A stretch of DNA of 64,000 nt from Saxidomus purpurata (taxonomy: Eukaryota > Mollusca > Bivalvia > Venerida > Veneridae): positions 13,925,827-13,989,826 of the forward strand of contig JAFMSR010000009.1 in assembly GCA_022818135.1 (NCBI GenBank). The letters run 5' to 3'. The position numbers and the translations under genes are program-made. Positions within the stretch are counted from its first letter, which is position 1. Every line of letters starts with the position of its first letter. Below, one piece after another: positions 11,191-23,965 of the stretch. The notes under the pieces were generated by a model. The model was not told where the DNA came from, ran no database searches, and saw only the letters and a program-made list of their open reading frames with translations.

Positions 11191-13755
11191 CGAATTCTTA
11201 GAGAAAAAATAACGCAGCATGAATTAGTGAATGAATGAATGAATTAGTAACACATCAATCATGACTTTAGATAATAATTTTAAAATAATCTGCTTATAAT
11301 CTACTTAGGTCTTACAGTACTTAGCTTCGTAATCAGTTAGAAAAAGGATGATGAAAAAAAAAGTTTTATTAAAAATGTAAGTGTTGCCAAAATACTGACA
11401 GATTAATGAAAAGAGAGAAAATGCTAACATACTTCTACAACTGAAAGTATATAAACGTGTGTACGGGCAGTTTTTATTAATTTATTCCCCTACTTTTCCG
11501 GGCAAAGGTATATATTAATCATTAAAGATTTCAATTTAAAACGCTACTACTGTTTACACAAAATGATTTCTTTAAAAAAAAAATACGGAAATAATTATCG
11601 CAGCTTTAAAATTGTCGTCATAGTACCAAATAATGATACTAGTATTCATATGAAGATACAAAAAAAACGAAAAACGCGACGCGGTCGTTTTCTTTCTTCT
11701 GACATGATGTAAATATATAAAGAATAATAATATTTAAAAGATATTAAAGCAGAAGAACAAACAAAAACGCTGTGCATGCAATTCTATTTCAGTTAACATG
11801 GACCTATATACAGATGTGTATTTAGGTCCTTGCGGTTAAACATAACGCCTGCCCCTTTTATTAAAACTATTAATCGAGATTATTATAATTTTTAAATCAT
11901 ACCCCATTTAGACAAAAAGGGACAAAGTAAAAAAGTATATTTTAAACTGTTGCCGTACCATTTTATAAAAGAAAAAAAGCGTCGAGTAGATCTTGATGTG
12001 CCCGTCGTTTACTTTTTTCATTGATCATTCTAAATATTGACTTTAAATATATTTGAATGATTAAAAGAATAAGATATGATTCAACATCAATAAATGGCTT
12101 TTAACAATCTCGATAAAGTGTTTTATAAAACAAATATAAATGATAACAACATATCAGTATGAATTGCTTATCGTGCGCCATGTAACTGCCCCCCCAGTTG
12201 CTTATACGGTCGATATTAATTAATGTCGCGCATGCGCAGAAGTCTGTGAAAAACCCGTATTTCGTTCCGTTGACCAAACCTAACCTTAAAGTGAGTCGGG
12301 GGGTCACAAGTTTGGCGGAAAAAAATGGTCGGATTTTCAGTCAATGATTAAACGTTTCGCGTTGGAAATAATGACGGCAAAAACATCTATAATTGAAACA
12401 TGCATATTTGGCAGAAAGAGAGCTAGCATATTGTATTTTTTGAAATTATAATAGGGTCAGATTTGAAACAATGATGCATGTAGAACGTTATTTTACACCA
12501 CGTGACATTCGACGTCACATTCTAGGAAACGAAGTAAATTATATAAAAACTAAAACGAATATAATACGAACAACAACGTTAGAGTACAATTATGCAGAAT
12601 TTAATAACAATTGAAGAAAACTCGATTTTTGACGTCTGACGTCGGAGAAAGGTCGCATACTACCTAAAGCAGGCATAATTTCAATTATTTTACCTGGCGT
12701 CTCGGTCGGTGAGATGAATAGTTGTTTCAAGATTCATCAAAATGATTCGAAGGGTTATAGAGGCAGGAAGCAGGCACAAACGTTTATGGATGGACAACTG
12801 GACTGATTGCATGACAGAGACCATTCCAATATTCCTCCGCCATGTTGATTTTGGTAACAAAGGCGTTGCGTGTTTCTTCACGACCAGAGTCTTATGGTTA
12901 TGTATGACGCGTGGACTAATTTAGTTGATCAAAGTTGATAAGGAGAGGAATTGATATTAAAAAAAAATCAAGCAAATTAATACTGTTTCATCATTTTCAC
13001 CCGACGCCACGTCTTTTTCGTGAAACAAAATGTTTAACCAGTCCATCTGAACTGTAAATTAAAAAGTTGTCCTCGAATAGTATACCCGATGAAGAAGGTC
13101 TTCCTTCAACACAACACAGTAAGATTGTTTTATCTATTTTATTTCAACACGGGATAGTTTGATACACCATTATCGAAATCTTAACAATTTAATGTGTCTA
13201 TCTTTATATTTGACATTGTTCAACCACTATTTTTAAATTTGTGCATTCTAAAAATCATAGTATAATTCAATCCTTAATTTTGTTCATACTATCAGTAAAA
13301 TCGGACGGGTTACTTTGAATTTACTTCAAATATTAAAGAAACTCGCGTTTTGTCATGTTTCGGTGCATGCCTAAAATAGGGAACTCTCTATACCGCAGTT
13401 AGTGCGAGTACACCGCTTCTTCAGCCTATTGTACAACACGCGTGTATTTACATTTTCGTAGATGTATTATACAGGTCTTCGTTTGAAAATGCACTTCGGT
13501 TTTACGCAGTTAGTCCCCAGTGGAATCCCTTATAATTTGAACCGCCAGAGACTTTCCAGCAAAGTACTTCTTTTTTAACTTAAACTTAGGCAAAAGGAAT
13601 ATCTGATGTCGATCTTAACAGTTGATAAAGCTTGTGAGCAAGGGATAATATCAAAATTATGAAGAAAAAGTACAAATAAGGCGATGCGACATAAATCTTT
13701 AATTAAATGGTTCACCAATATAAAAATCAAGAATTTTGTTATGTATTGATGCTTA
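11191..13755. other. Noncoding, no supported gene
   Basis: No frame with family motifs. The short minus-strand frame around 12690-12881 and the opposite-strand frame around 12742-12924 overlap each other and show no domain signature. Confidence 0.4.
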
Positions 13756-13756
13756 A

Positions 13757-13975
13757 TCAGTAATCACTTAAGTCGGTCCCAAAATGTTTGAGAATTATGG
13801 GAACTTGTCTTTTCATGAAATCGTTAAATAGTTCATTATTTTCACGAACTAAGTCTGCTAGCCGTCTTCTTCGTGGTGGTGGTTCGTCACAATTATCGGA
13901 CAGATCAGCGGCAATGATCACGTCGCTCTGCTGGTCTTGTCTGTCGCAAACGTGGCATTGGACCCGGATCCTCCA
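13757..13975 (-). CDS. Coding-like minus-strand patch, unknown protein (C-terminal exon candidate)
   Basis: A 72-codon minus-strand frame is open from 13975 to a TGA at 13757-13759. It reads like real protein: a CHVC pair, the acidic-proline stretch DNCDEPPP, an RRRR basic run, then an amphipathic helix-like LADLVRENNELFNDFMKRQ and a short C-terminus. No methionine opens it, so it would need an upstream exon on the minus strand, which I could not find. The adjacent 54-bp repeats are open in a different minus frame (14237-13905, with the 18-residue repeat core SQLVLAMSKTMQ). A frameshift or splice would therefore be needed to join them. Function unknown; it may be a transposon passenger. Confidence 0.25.
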   Translation of the reverse strand, partial: WRIRVQCHVCDRQDQQSDVIIAADLSDNCDEPPPRRRRLADLVRENNELFNDFMKRQVPIILKHFGTDLSDY

Positions 13976-14027
13976 CTACCCTGTTTGCTTGAGGCTGGAC
14001 ACTGTTGTCATTGTTCTGCAGGCGGAT

Positions 14028-14189
14028 GTTGAGCATGGGCATGGTTTGCATCGTTTTGCACATCGCCAGGACCAGCTGGCTGTTGAGCATGGGCATGGTT
14101 TGCATCGTTTTGCTCATCGCCAGGACCAGCTGGCTGTTGAGCATGGGCATGCTTTGAATCGTTTTGCGCATCGCTGGGACCAGCTGGCT
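14028..14189. repeat. Three 54-bp tandem repeats
   Basis: Units start at 14028, 14082 and 14136 with GTTGAGCATGGGCATG. The unit is 18 codons long, so open frames persist through it on both strands. Confidence 0.9.
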
Positions 14190-14279
14190 ATTATCAGGAG
14201 CAGCGTTAGCATTGTTCTGCGCTACACACAGATCCACAGGTGGCTGTTAAACATGGGCAACTAGTCGGCATTCTTGTGC

Positions 14280-16240
14280 ACGGACTAAATTTACCTCTTG
14301 CATGAAATTATTTGTAAAGTCAGGAATACATATTTCGATTATATTATGTACCGCTATATCAGGCGCTGCCCGCGGAAAAGTTTCATTATTTCATGGAGAT
14401 ACGAAATCACATACAGAAAATTTGCATACCTTGGTATGCTATTTACAGAATAAAATGGTTTGTTTGGATTAAAAGTAGTAGTTCAATGTAACTTCTTATT
14501 TCAACAACATTGCCACAACCCCATGTCTTCGTCTTGGATGTTGCCATGACTAGCCACTAGTTTTCCTAGCTTGACGCACATACGGTCCCTCAATTACCTC
14601 TCCGACCTATTCCTGTACAGAGGTCAAGATTCTGGCGAACATCCCTAAGAACGTCAGACCATCTGGTTGGATGTGATTGATACACCCGAAAGATCAACAT
14701 AATTTCTTACTTGGGAAATCTAACACATTTTATGTGCGTTGCAAAAGTGTACTTGTAATAAATGTGGACACATCAACTTATTTTGTTTGGCTTTTTGCGC
14801 TTACTTGAACTTTCTCACATACCAGATCGTGATATCTGCAGTTTTGCCAGTGCTGGAAAATCTCATCTTACACCCCTGGTGTGAGATTACTTAATGACGT
14901 CAGAACGAACTGCTTTTATGAATGAATGCGTAAATTCATACATTACAACAAGAAAATAGCGCCGAAATGTAAGTCATTAGTTTTATTTTGGTTCTGCTAC
15001 TTTTTGTAGAATATGGTATGCAAGAAAGAAAATCTATCACTTGTTACACGAGCGAATGAGAATATCCGGCGCTCGGGTATCTGCTTTGGCGGTAACTCGT
15101 TAAAATAAGAAGATTTATGTTCCTTTTTGGAAATAAATCTCTATTATTTTTGTGGGCCTTTAAACACAGATAACTTCGTAACCGTAGTAAGGAAAGTCCG
15201 TCGTGTACACCTTATATTTTCTTTATTCGGCACAGTCCATTTTATTATAATTGTTAAACTGCACGCTTTTTCCGTGTGAACGCAACCTTCAATAAATCAC
15301 CACACCTTTGTAGAAGGCCGTAGCGAACACATCAAGGACAAAAAATCCCTCCCTCCCTACCCTTTTATTGTTTATCGTTTTACATTGTTTCTTCCGTTTA
15401 GCTTACTTTTTCAGGCTCAGTTGTTTTATCGCAAACAGAGTTGCACCTATATTCTTTTCCGATGTTTGCAATTCCATCATCCAGATTCACCAAGAGGAAG
15501 CATTCAGATTTATAGTTCAACGACTTAGTCAATGGAACATTACAACTTGTTTTAAAAATTGATTGGATTTATGTGCAATACACTAGTAAAGTGAGCGAAG
15601 TATTATCGACAGTACATAGACACATGTTAGCTATGCTTGCAATTGAACGTTGTAAGGAAAGCGCGACATAACAGTTATGACATTCAAATTTCTATGAGGG
15701 ATATAACAAATATGTAAAGGCATCGGATGTGATTACCCCGTCATCCTATATCCTGAGGACAGCTTTGCACTCGCCACGGGTACAGGTTTCTTCCTATTAA
15801 AAACAGCGGAGTTTTTCCTGGGCGGCTTTGGTGTCTCAGTGAAGGATATATATATAATTTTACTTGGCAAACGTTAAAACTTTAAATCATATAGTCGTGA
15901 CATATTTCTTTTGTTCGTTTGTTTCTTTGTTTTTTTTTCAAAATATATATATTATGTGTTAACCTTTTAATAAGTACTAAAATGTCGATCTTCTATACAT
16001 TTAGAGAGAAGCAGGCCCCGTTTAAGTGAAGGCTTTGCCTATCGTCAGCTTTAAATTGCATTTGGGTACCACTTTGTTACATGCCTGTAAGATAAAGGGT
16101 CAATTCCTGACACCTCTCTTCCACGGTTCGTTCGGGTTGTTCGTCGATTTGTGCACCCTCGCTTCTTTTAGATACCTGTCTGTTGTCAAAGGAATCACGA
16201 ATTCGGTCTGAACACGTCTAATTCTCGGACGCAAATATTG
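14280..16240. other. Noncoding, no supported gene
   Basis: No motif-bearing frame or recognisable element was found. Confidence 0.4.
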
Positions 16241-16241
16241 T

Positions 16242-16510
16242 AGTAATAATAATTATTAACATGTTTGGGTTTGCATATACAGCCTTCTGCAGTTACGCGC
16301 TACTGTATATGTTAATGCAAAATATATACGTTCCATTGTGTTGTGTCTGCGAATGAACAACTCGTGTGCTTCAAATTTTACAGTAATAATAATTATATAC
16401 ATGTTTGGATTTACATATACAGCCTTCTGCAATTTCGCGCTACTATATATGTAAATGCAACATATTTACGTTTCCATTTTGCTGCGTATGCGAATGAACA
16501 ACTCGTTGAG
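16242..16510. repeat. Two-copy direct repeat, 140-bp period
   Basis: The block beginning AGTAATAATAATTAT occurs at 16242 and again at 16382. Both copies contain ATACAGCCTTCTGCA and GCGAATGAACAACTCGT. Divergence is modest, indicating a local duplication. Confidence 0.8.
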
Positions 16511-17804
16511 AACTTACAAGGCGAATAACTTGTTGACAAGCATATCAAATTTATCTGAGCTGTGTTGGATAGAGCAAGCCCCTTGTGTACTAATCTTGAA
16601 CATCGAATACGAACAGATGTAATTTACACTTATGTTGGTTCAGAACTGGGCTTGCCGCTCTCTACGTTAGGATGTTTAGTTTGTTTAAACAATCTTTGTT
16701 CGGAGACTGTCTGTGTACAGCGCGGAATAGTTCTCCTGTCTACAAAAGACGGTCGTACTTAGTATATTCCAGGATCGGCGAGTACTTTTGTCTATCAAAT
16801 AAGTCTTCTGCATACTCGCAGTTTTCTAATTCGTTTCCATGCATCTTTGCTGGAACGCTTCTCTTATTTAAATTGTCTCTTTAAGCACATTATATATACA
16901 ATTTAATTGTAATTAACAAAAGAGAAAAAATAAAGTCACGGCCTTTTCCCAAACAAACTGTTTTGTTGTGTATGCCAAGGTAGTAAATTTATGAAGCAGC
17001 GTTCCCTTCTTACATAAAATATATACGTGTGGTGATTTGCAACGGCTGCAGTTATCAGCAAAAGAAGGGTTGCTCCTTAAGTAAGGTCGTGGGCGCTGCT
17101 TCTTATATAATTATAAGCTATTTGGCCCGCTAATAAAATAATGATCTAAATGACACTACACACATTTTCGTGATGTGAATTGTGTTTTCTTTATTTTTGT
17201 ATATTTCATAGACAGACGGTAGTATGTACTTTATTTAAGTGAAATATTTAGTCCTATTTACGAAATGATATACCGCTTTAATCGTTTTTACTATTCTTTT
17301 TGCACTGCATTACTTTATTTAACGACACTTTATACAACGGAATACTATTTTGTTTGTACGAAATAATGGTTTCGTATTTTACGACAAAATTTTTCGTCTT
17401 AACAAAATGAAATTTAAAATTACGAAGTTAACACTCATTTCATTCAACGAAATACATTTGACAACTACGAAATGGGAAAAAAGTAAAAAGGATTATTTAT
17501 TTTATTCTAAGCATGGATGAACAGAACGAAAATATGCTACTTGCATTGTTGCCACCACTTGCTCCACAATCCCTGGAAAGTTCCGAACTTCCAGTCAAAA
17601 GCGAGCTTAATACTGCTGCGCCGAAAAATTGTTTAATTTTCATAGAAATGCTCCGTTCCGTCGTTAAAAAGTAGCCTCACATAAAACAAAGATTCCTTTC
17701 ATAACAAGAGATATCCATAAGCAGCAAGCTCGACTATTGTGGGTGTTTGCTGAAAAACAAAACTTTTATCAGTATAATAGCAAAACAAAATTCTGCTAAC
17801 TATT

Positions 17805-19485
17805 AAGTATAAACTAGGAAAGTTGAATCATAAAAAAAGTCAAAATCTATCACTACATATTTAATTTTTGGTAAATTAATTGTTTGATACAAAATGTACC
17901 CCTGAACACTATTGCTAAGTTTGATATAACTACCATAAGTGGTTACTGAGATATGTGCATGATAGCAACTTGCATGCAAAACTTCAACCAAATTTTCAAA
18001 GTCAAACAAGGACCATAATTTGCACTAAATTTAAACAAGAGTTATCTGTCTTGACTGTGTGACACCCCTTCAGACATTAACAAAGTTACAAGTCAATATC
18101 ATAAGAGGTTACTGAGATATGTGCATGATAGTACCTAGCAGGCAAAACTTTAACCAAATTTTCAAAGTCAAATAAGGGCCATAATTTGTATTAAATGTAT
18201 GCAAGAGTTATCTGACTTGACTGTGTGACACTCCTTAGAGGCATTAACGAAGTTTCAAGTCAATATCATAAGTGGTTACTGAGATATGTGCATGATAGTA
18301 CCTAGCAGGCAAAACTTTAACCAAATTTTCAAAGTCAAACAAGGGCCATAATTTGTACTAAATTTAAACACGAGTTATCTGACTTGACTGTTTGACACTC
18401 CTTAAGACATTGACAAAGTTCAAGTCAATATCATAAGTGGTTACTGAGATATGTTCATGATAGTACCTAGCAGGCATATTTTTAACCAAATTTTCAAAGT
18501 CAAACAAGGGCCATAATTTGCACTAAATTTAAACACTAGTTATCTAACTTGACTGTGAGACACCCCTAAAAAACATTTACAAAGTTTCAACTCAATATCA
18601 TAAGTGGTTACTGAGATATGTGCATGATAGTACCTAGCAGGCAAAACTTCAACCAAATTTTCAAAGTCAAATAAGGGCCATAATTTGTACTAAATTTATA
18701 CAAGAGTTATCTAACTTGACTGTGTGACACCCCTAGAGACATTAACGAAGTTTCAAGTCAATATCATAAGTGGTTACTGAAATATGTGCATGATAGTACC
18801 TAGCAGGCAAAACTTTAACAAAATTTTCAAAGTCAAACAAGGGCCATAATTTGTACTAAATTTAAACACGAGTTATCTGACTTGACTGTGTGACACTCCT
18901 TAAGACATTAACAAAGTTCAAGTCAATATCATAAGTGGTTACTGAGATATGTGCATGATAGTACCTAGCAGGCAAAACTTTAACCAAATTTTCAAAGTCA
19001 AACAAGGGCCATAATTTGCACTAAATGTAAACAAGAGTTATCTGACTTGACTGTGTGACACCCCTAAAAAACATTTACAAAATTTCAACTCAATATCATA
19101 AGTGGTTACTGAGATATGTGCATGATAGTACTTAGCAGGCAAAACTTCAACCAACTTTTCAAAGTATAATAAGGGCCATAATTTGTACTAAATTTATACA
19201 AGAGTTATCTTACTTGACTGTGTGACACCCCTAGAGCCATTAACGAAGTTTCAAGTCAATATCATAAGTGGTTACTGAAATATGTGCATGATAGTACCTA
19301 GCAGGCAAAACTTTAACCAACTTTTCAAAGTCAAACAAGGGCCATAATTTGTACTTAATTTATACAAGAGTTACCTGACTTGATTGTATGGCACCCTTAA
19401 ATACATGAACAAAGTTTCAAGTCAATATCATAAGTGGTTACTGAGATATGTGCATGATAGTACTTAGCAGGCAAAACTTTAACAA
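17805..19485. repeat. 166-bp satellite array, ten copies
   Basis: The anchor GGTTACTGAGATATGTGCAT (with variants) occurs at 17941, 18107, 18274, 18439, 18606, 18772, 18937, 19104, 19270 and 19436. Spacings are 165-167 bp throughout. Each unit also carries CAAGGGCCATAATTTG and GAGTTATCTGACTTGACTGT. No protein is encoded. Confidence 0.95.
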
Positions 19486-19575
19486 AAGAAGCAACGCCGA
19501 CGCCAACGCCGACGCCGACGCACAAGTGACTGTAATAGCTCTCCATATTCTCCGAATAGTCGAGCTAAAAAGGAC
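19486..19575 (+). mobile_element. GCCGAC-rich terminal tail of a non-autonomous element
   Basis: Directly after the satellite comes a run of GCCGACGCC-type hexamers, then ATAGCTCTCCATATTC and a GTCGAGCTAAAAAGG end. The immediate junction suggests that the 166-bp units are the tandem core of one non-autonomous element whose 3' end this is. That architecture (tandem core plus structured 3' end) is known for Helentron-associated elements in molluscs; the assignment here is inference. Confidence 0.45.
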
Positions 19576-20079
19576 TAGCAGAGATGTGCAATGTTATGTT
19601 ATGTTTAAATTTTGTTCCAATACCGGTTAAGTCAAATATTTCTGAAACTGAGGCAAATGGATATAATGTAAGACATCTTACTTCTAGGTTGAAAAGATCT
19701 TCTTTTCCTTTTGGGCCAGATCCATTTGCTTTTGTAATGCAAATTCTGAAAAGCACTAAGCCAATCCCTGACATTCTGATGCGCCAGAGGCTTTCCAGTA
19801 AAAGTTCTTCTTCAGCTTAAACTTTGGATAAAGGAATAGAAGTAAATCATAATAATATGAACGTGAAAATTGATTTGACTGCACATCCCTTACCGGGCGG
19901 AGAAAATTAAAATAATCTTTAAATTGCAAAAATTAGAAAACACCGGTCCTGATTACTATAAATATATTCTGATATTCAAACTGTCATGGTATCACATGGT
20001 CGATAAAAGAATCCACTGTTTCTGATATTTGAGGGGATAAAGTGCGTTTCGAACTGGGTTTTGTTTTATTTAATAGAAA

Positions 20080-20482
20080 TAGTGAAAATGCAATCTCTTT
20101 TGCATTCACAAGGTTTTTTAAATAATTTTGCCCTGTGACCTAGTTTTTGACCACAGATGACCCATATTCAAACTAGATTTTATTAAGGCAATTATACTGA
20201 CCAAGTTGTATGAAGATACAATGAAAAATGCAATCTCTATTGCATACACAAAGTTTTTCTATGAGTTGACCCCATGATCTAGTTAATGACCCTAAAAGGA
20301 CTCATATTCGAACTTGACATTGATTTCATCAAAGCAGTCGTTATTACCAATTTTGATAAAGACCCATTGAAAAACGCACCCTGTGTCAAGTGTGTTTGTG
20401 AACAGACAGACATACAGACAGACGACAGACATGAGGCGATCACAATAAACCACCTTTTGCACTTTATGCTCAGGTGAGCTAA
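20080..20482 (+). mobile_element. Dispersed repeat ending in GGTGAGCTAAAA
   Basis: Alternating phrases (GACCTAGTTTTTGACC, CAAACTAGATTTTATTAAGG, AATGCAATCTC) occur twice as imperfect 120-bp direct repeats. An ACAGACAGAC tract follows, and then CTCAGGTGAGCTAAAA at 20468-20483. The same 3' end recurs at about 32690 and 33733. A degenerate inverted partner (ACCACCTTTTGCAC) lies just inside, giving a weak terminal hairpin. Confidence 0.55.
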
Positions 20483-20483
20483 A

Positions 20484-22790
20484 ATCGAGTTAGACAATTA
20501 TTTATCCTATCTGCTAATATCGATATCATAGACCAACATAAGAAAGGTTTTTGATACAAATTCGCCAGTTAGAAATCTGTTTTGGTAATTCAAGAGCTAC
20601 CGGTATTTCTCCTAGTTGAAACAGTCTAAATTACACCGATAACCTCGACAGAGTTGGAGCGGCTTGATAGAGCGGAAATGGCTGACGGTAAATAGAAAGG
20701 TTTTGTATAAGGGTTTAGTCTTTCTTGATATGCTGTTTTATGCAAGGAAATCACACTACAGTATTTCCAAATCTCAGCACATAGAACACAGTTTTAGTGA
20801 TGTTGTAGAATTTTAAAGATAACCGACTGAAACAAAATGTCATATAGTCACTATTTATCATATGTTATTGGTTTTTTTTTTGGCGTGGTATATGGGATGT
20901 ATTAACGGTCTAGATTGATACTACCCGAGCCGTTAGGGGAGGCCAATGTTAGCATGCTACATTTCAAACACCGTAGATAATTTTAACAGTAAACCTTTTT
21001 ATATCACTGAAAACCTTCTTATTTACGAACGATTACATCTACGTTCACCTAAAAATAAATTTCTTTTAGAAAAAGATAGACCTTGCGAACATTCCCGACA
21101 GAGTAATCATGTGACATATTTTCCGCCCACTCGGTATGTTAGTTTTCCGCCCACTCGGTATGTTGTGCTCTGCAACCAGTTGGTAAATAGCGCTGCCCTT
21201 AATCAGTTAATCGCATAAAATTAATAACATTTCTTTACAATATTTTGATACAGTACATATACTTATGCCTTGTAAACGTCATAAAGTTATGAAAGACCTA
21301 GGTATATATATGAATATTGTTTTTATATGCCGTTGCTGAGCACTGCCAACAGTTGGTAAATAGCTCCGCCAAATAAAATTTATTTGTATCTGCTCATCTT
21401 TTTTGGCCGAGGAAAATGTGTTGATCACTACAGCCAATTTCTAACCCACTTTGGCAGCGCCAGAGCGAACCCGTAAAACTCGGATCGTTTTCATGCAATT
21501 GTCTATTAAGACAAAGCTAGTGCTAAGCGTCAAGTGATCTAGAAATTGAATCTAGTAAGAAAGGAAAGCTAGATACTAGTAAATCATGAATTGCATCAGA
21601 ACTATTATGTAAATATAAACGTAATTTGTAATCATACAGATGTGTCCTTGTGTGGACGTAATTATTATGATTTGAAAAAGAGTAAATAAGACAAAATATT
21701 TCCACTCAATGTCTTCCGTATTTACAAATATTCTTTGATATTTTTGTAAGAAAAACATCCAGTCAATGGTCATGAAAGAGAAAGATAATGTAGCAATGTA
21801 TACTCTTATATAGATGAAGTTTGGTTTTATATCAATGCCCCTAAACACAATGTGCAGTTTCAAAGAATATTTTTGTTGATAGCAAACTTTTTAAGATGCA
21901 GTCCAAACAAAAAGTTACAAATGAGAATAGTTCATCAACTTGGCAACAGTAATGACCCTGGCTTTATTTAGTTCCTATCAATGTCTACAGTCAAAAAGTG
22001 AACGCTCAAGTAATGGTTTTTATACTTCTAATTAAGATATCAAGGAAAAACGTTACACGAAGGACAATTATTAAAACACGAGGCACTTCAGAGTTCTTCC
22101 TCTCCATGTACCACAGAACGCATGTTTCACTAGACAGTTACCTTTAGACGGAAGATCGAACTTTTTGTAATGCAGTATTATGATGAAGAACTTTCATTGT
22201 AACATGATAAAGTTGGGTGGTATATAGACCGTTTCCTATTCTACTGAAAGTAAAGGTTGCTGGAAAAACACAAGCATTGACACGCAAACTTATTTTTTCA
22301 TATGCTGTATACAGAAAAATCAAACAAACCACATTGATGATTGAATCCGGTACTTATTGTTAACCCATGATGTTCAATTCCGTGCCATTGAGTACTTTGT
22401 GTTAATTCGTAAGACTGGTGAATAAGGAAAAAGTATCTGATTTGTAAGACCTTTTCCTATTGATCAGTTTTAATAGACTGATCGGCGTTCACTTTTGGTG
22501 TCCGGCTTTCGCTTTGAATGAAACGAAGCCGCTGGAAGCCAAAAAAAAAAATAGAGCTTTCTAGAACAAATCGACCAGTTTGTCTGAGTTTTGTTCATTA
22601 TTCCCGAAAATTACTCTGGAAACAGTTGGTACTATAAACTGAACAATACCGTTTTAACTTCGCAATGTATTCGTTTAAGATATAGATATGTTCAAAGCTC
22701 ATCTTACAATATTTGGTAAAACCGATCCAAAAGTTTAGAAAGAGTCAAAAGAGTTTATCACCATTATTCACTGTTAACGAAAGACACTAT
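20484..22790. other. Noncoding, small repeats only
   Basis: A 24-bp direct duplication (TTCCGCCCACTCGGTATGTT) starts at 21121 and 21145. Two adjacent hairpins lie at 22462-22483 (GATCAGT/ACTGATC arms) and about 22495-22546. No supported coding exon. Confidence 0.4.
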
Positions 22791-23965
22791 ACATTACCGT
22801 TACAAGATGGTCATCTGATATATGCCATTTGCACAACATAATTTTACAACTTACCTGTCTTTTCTTCGTTCGACTGTCAAACTATTTACAGTAAATGAAC
22901 TTGAACTTTGAAATCATATACTTAACGGCATTGAATTACAACTCATCTACTGAGCCTGCAAAATCCAATGTCAGAAAGGCAAGTATGTGGATGTCTGTTT
23001 AAACCAGACTATTTAACAGTTTAAAAGTACTGTTTTGTATAATGAAACAACTGTTAAGTATATAAAGTTATATCTCAACAATGCCTATTGACCCGTTATA
23101 ATTTAATTTTTCAAGAGTTTTTAAAAGAATTAAAACTGTAGGACATGCATGTAAAAACGTCCGGAATATTTTTTAAACTGTATATATAAACATCGTTGTG
23201 TGAAATCTACATAGCTATAGTCTGACTTTGACCCTTGAGCTACGACCTTTACGTTTTCCTCGCTTTTTACCGTAGTGTTAGAATAAGCTAAAAGTACATT
23301 GACGACTCAGTGCTCGAAATCGGACTATACCAAATATACGGCCTCATCAAAACCTGCAATGGGCCACCAAAAATAGGCAGACTTTATAGATAAGATGTAG
23401 AATTAAAACAAGTTATTTGCTGTGGTCGCTAACTGTCCCGTGCACTCAATCCATTTATAATTCTAATAACATTATACCTAACCTTTATGTGCCTGTAACC
23501 GTCTGTTTACATGTTAATTAATGGTGTAATACGTGTGTCTGTTACTCTTTCCGCAATTCTTACATATTCGGTGGATGACGACTACGCGACAGAGGTTGAG
23601 ACACTGTTTAAAGATCTGACAAGTTACAAGAACAATGTAGCTATCGCAAAAGAAAAAATGAATTCGTTTGCAAATGAAACCTTAAGCCGGAAGCACGCTA
23701 TTGCTATTATAAATCTTTATACACAAGGCAGTTCCTTCTATTCAACACTGAATGTTATAATGCGAAACGGTTACCCAGACAAAAGTACTGACATATCGAG
23801 AAGAGCAGGCGACTTAATAAACAGAGGTCTCGACATACTTGAACATACAAAACATGACAAGGTATATCGGGGATGTACAAAGGTAGATAACCTGCCTGTT
23901 GCAGACCAGGAATATAAATTCCATCAGATAATCAGCACAAGTACAAATAAAGCAACAGCCGTTAA

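Noticed and set aside
13788..14264. 158-codon plus-strand frame with VEHGHGLHRFAHRQDQLA repeats
   Set aside because: Open because of the 54-bp period. The non-repeat part shows no motif, and the minus strand reads better as protein.
17513..17674. 53-codon plus-strand frame starting MDEQNENMLLALLPP
   Set aside because: It reads somewhat like protein, but there is no homologue I recognise, no splice evidence and no promoter context. Kept only as a note.
21523..21863. Two overlapping minus-strand frames of 60 and 95 codons
   Set aside because: AT-rich, no motif, and in conflicting frames.
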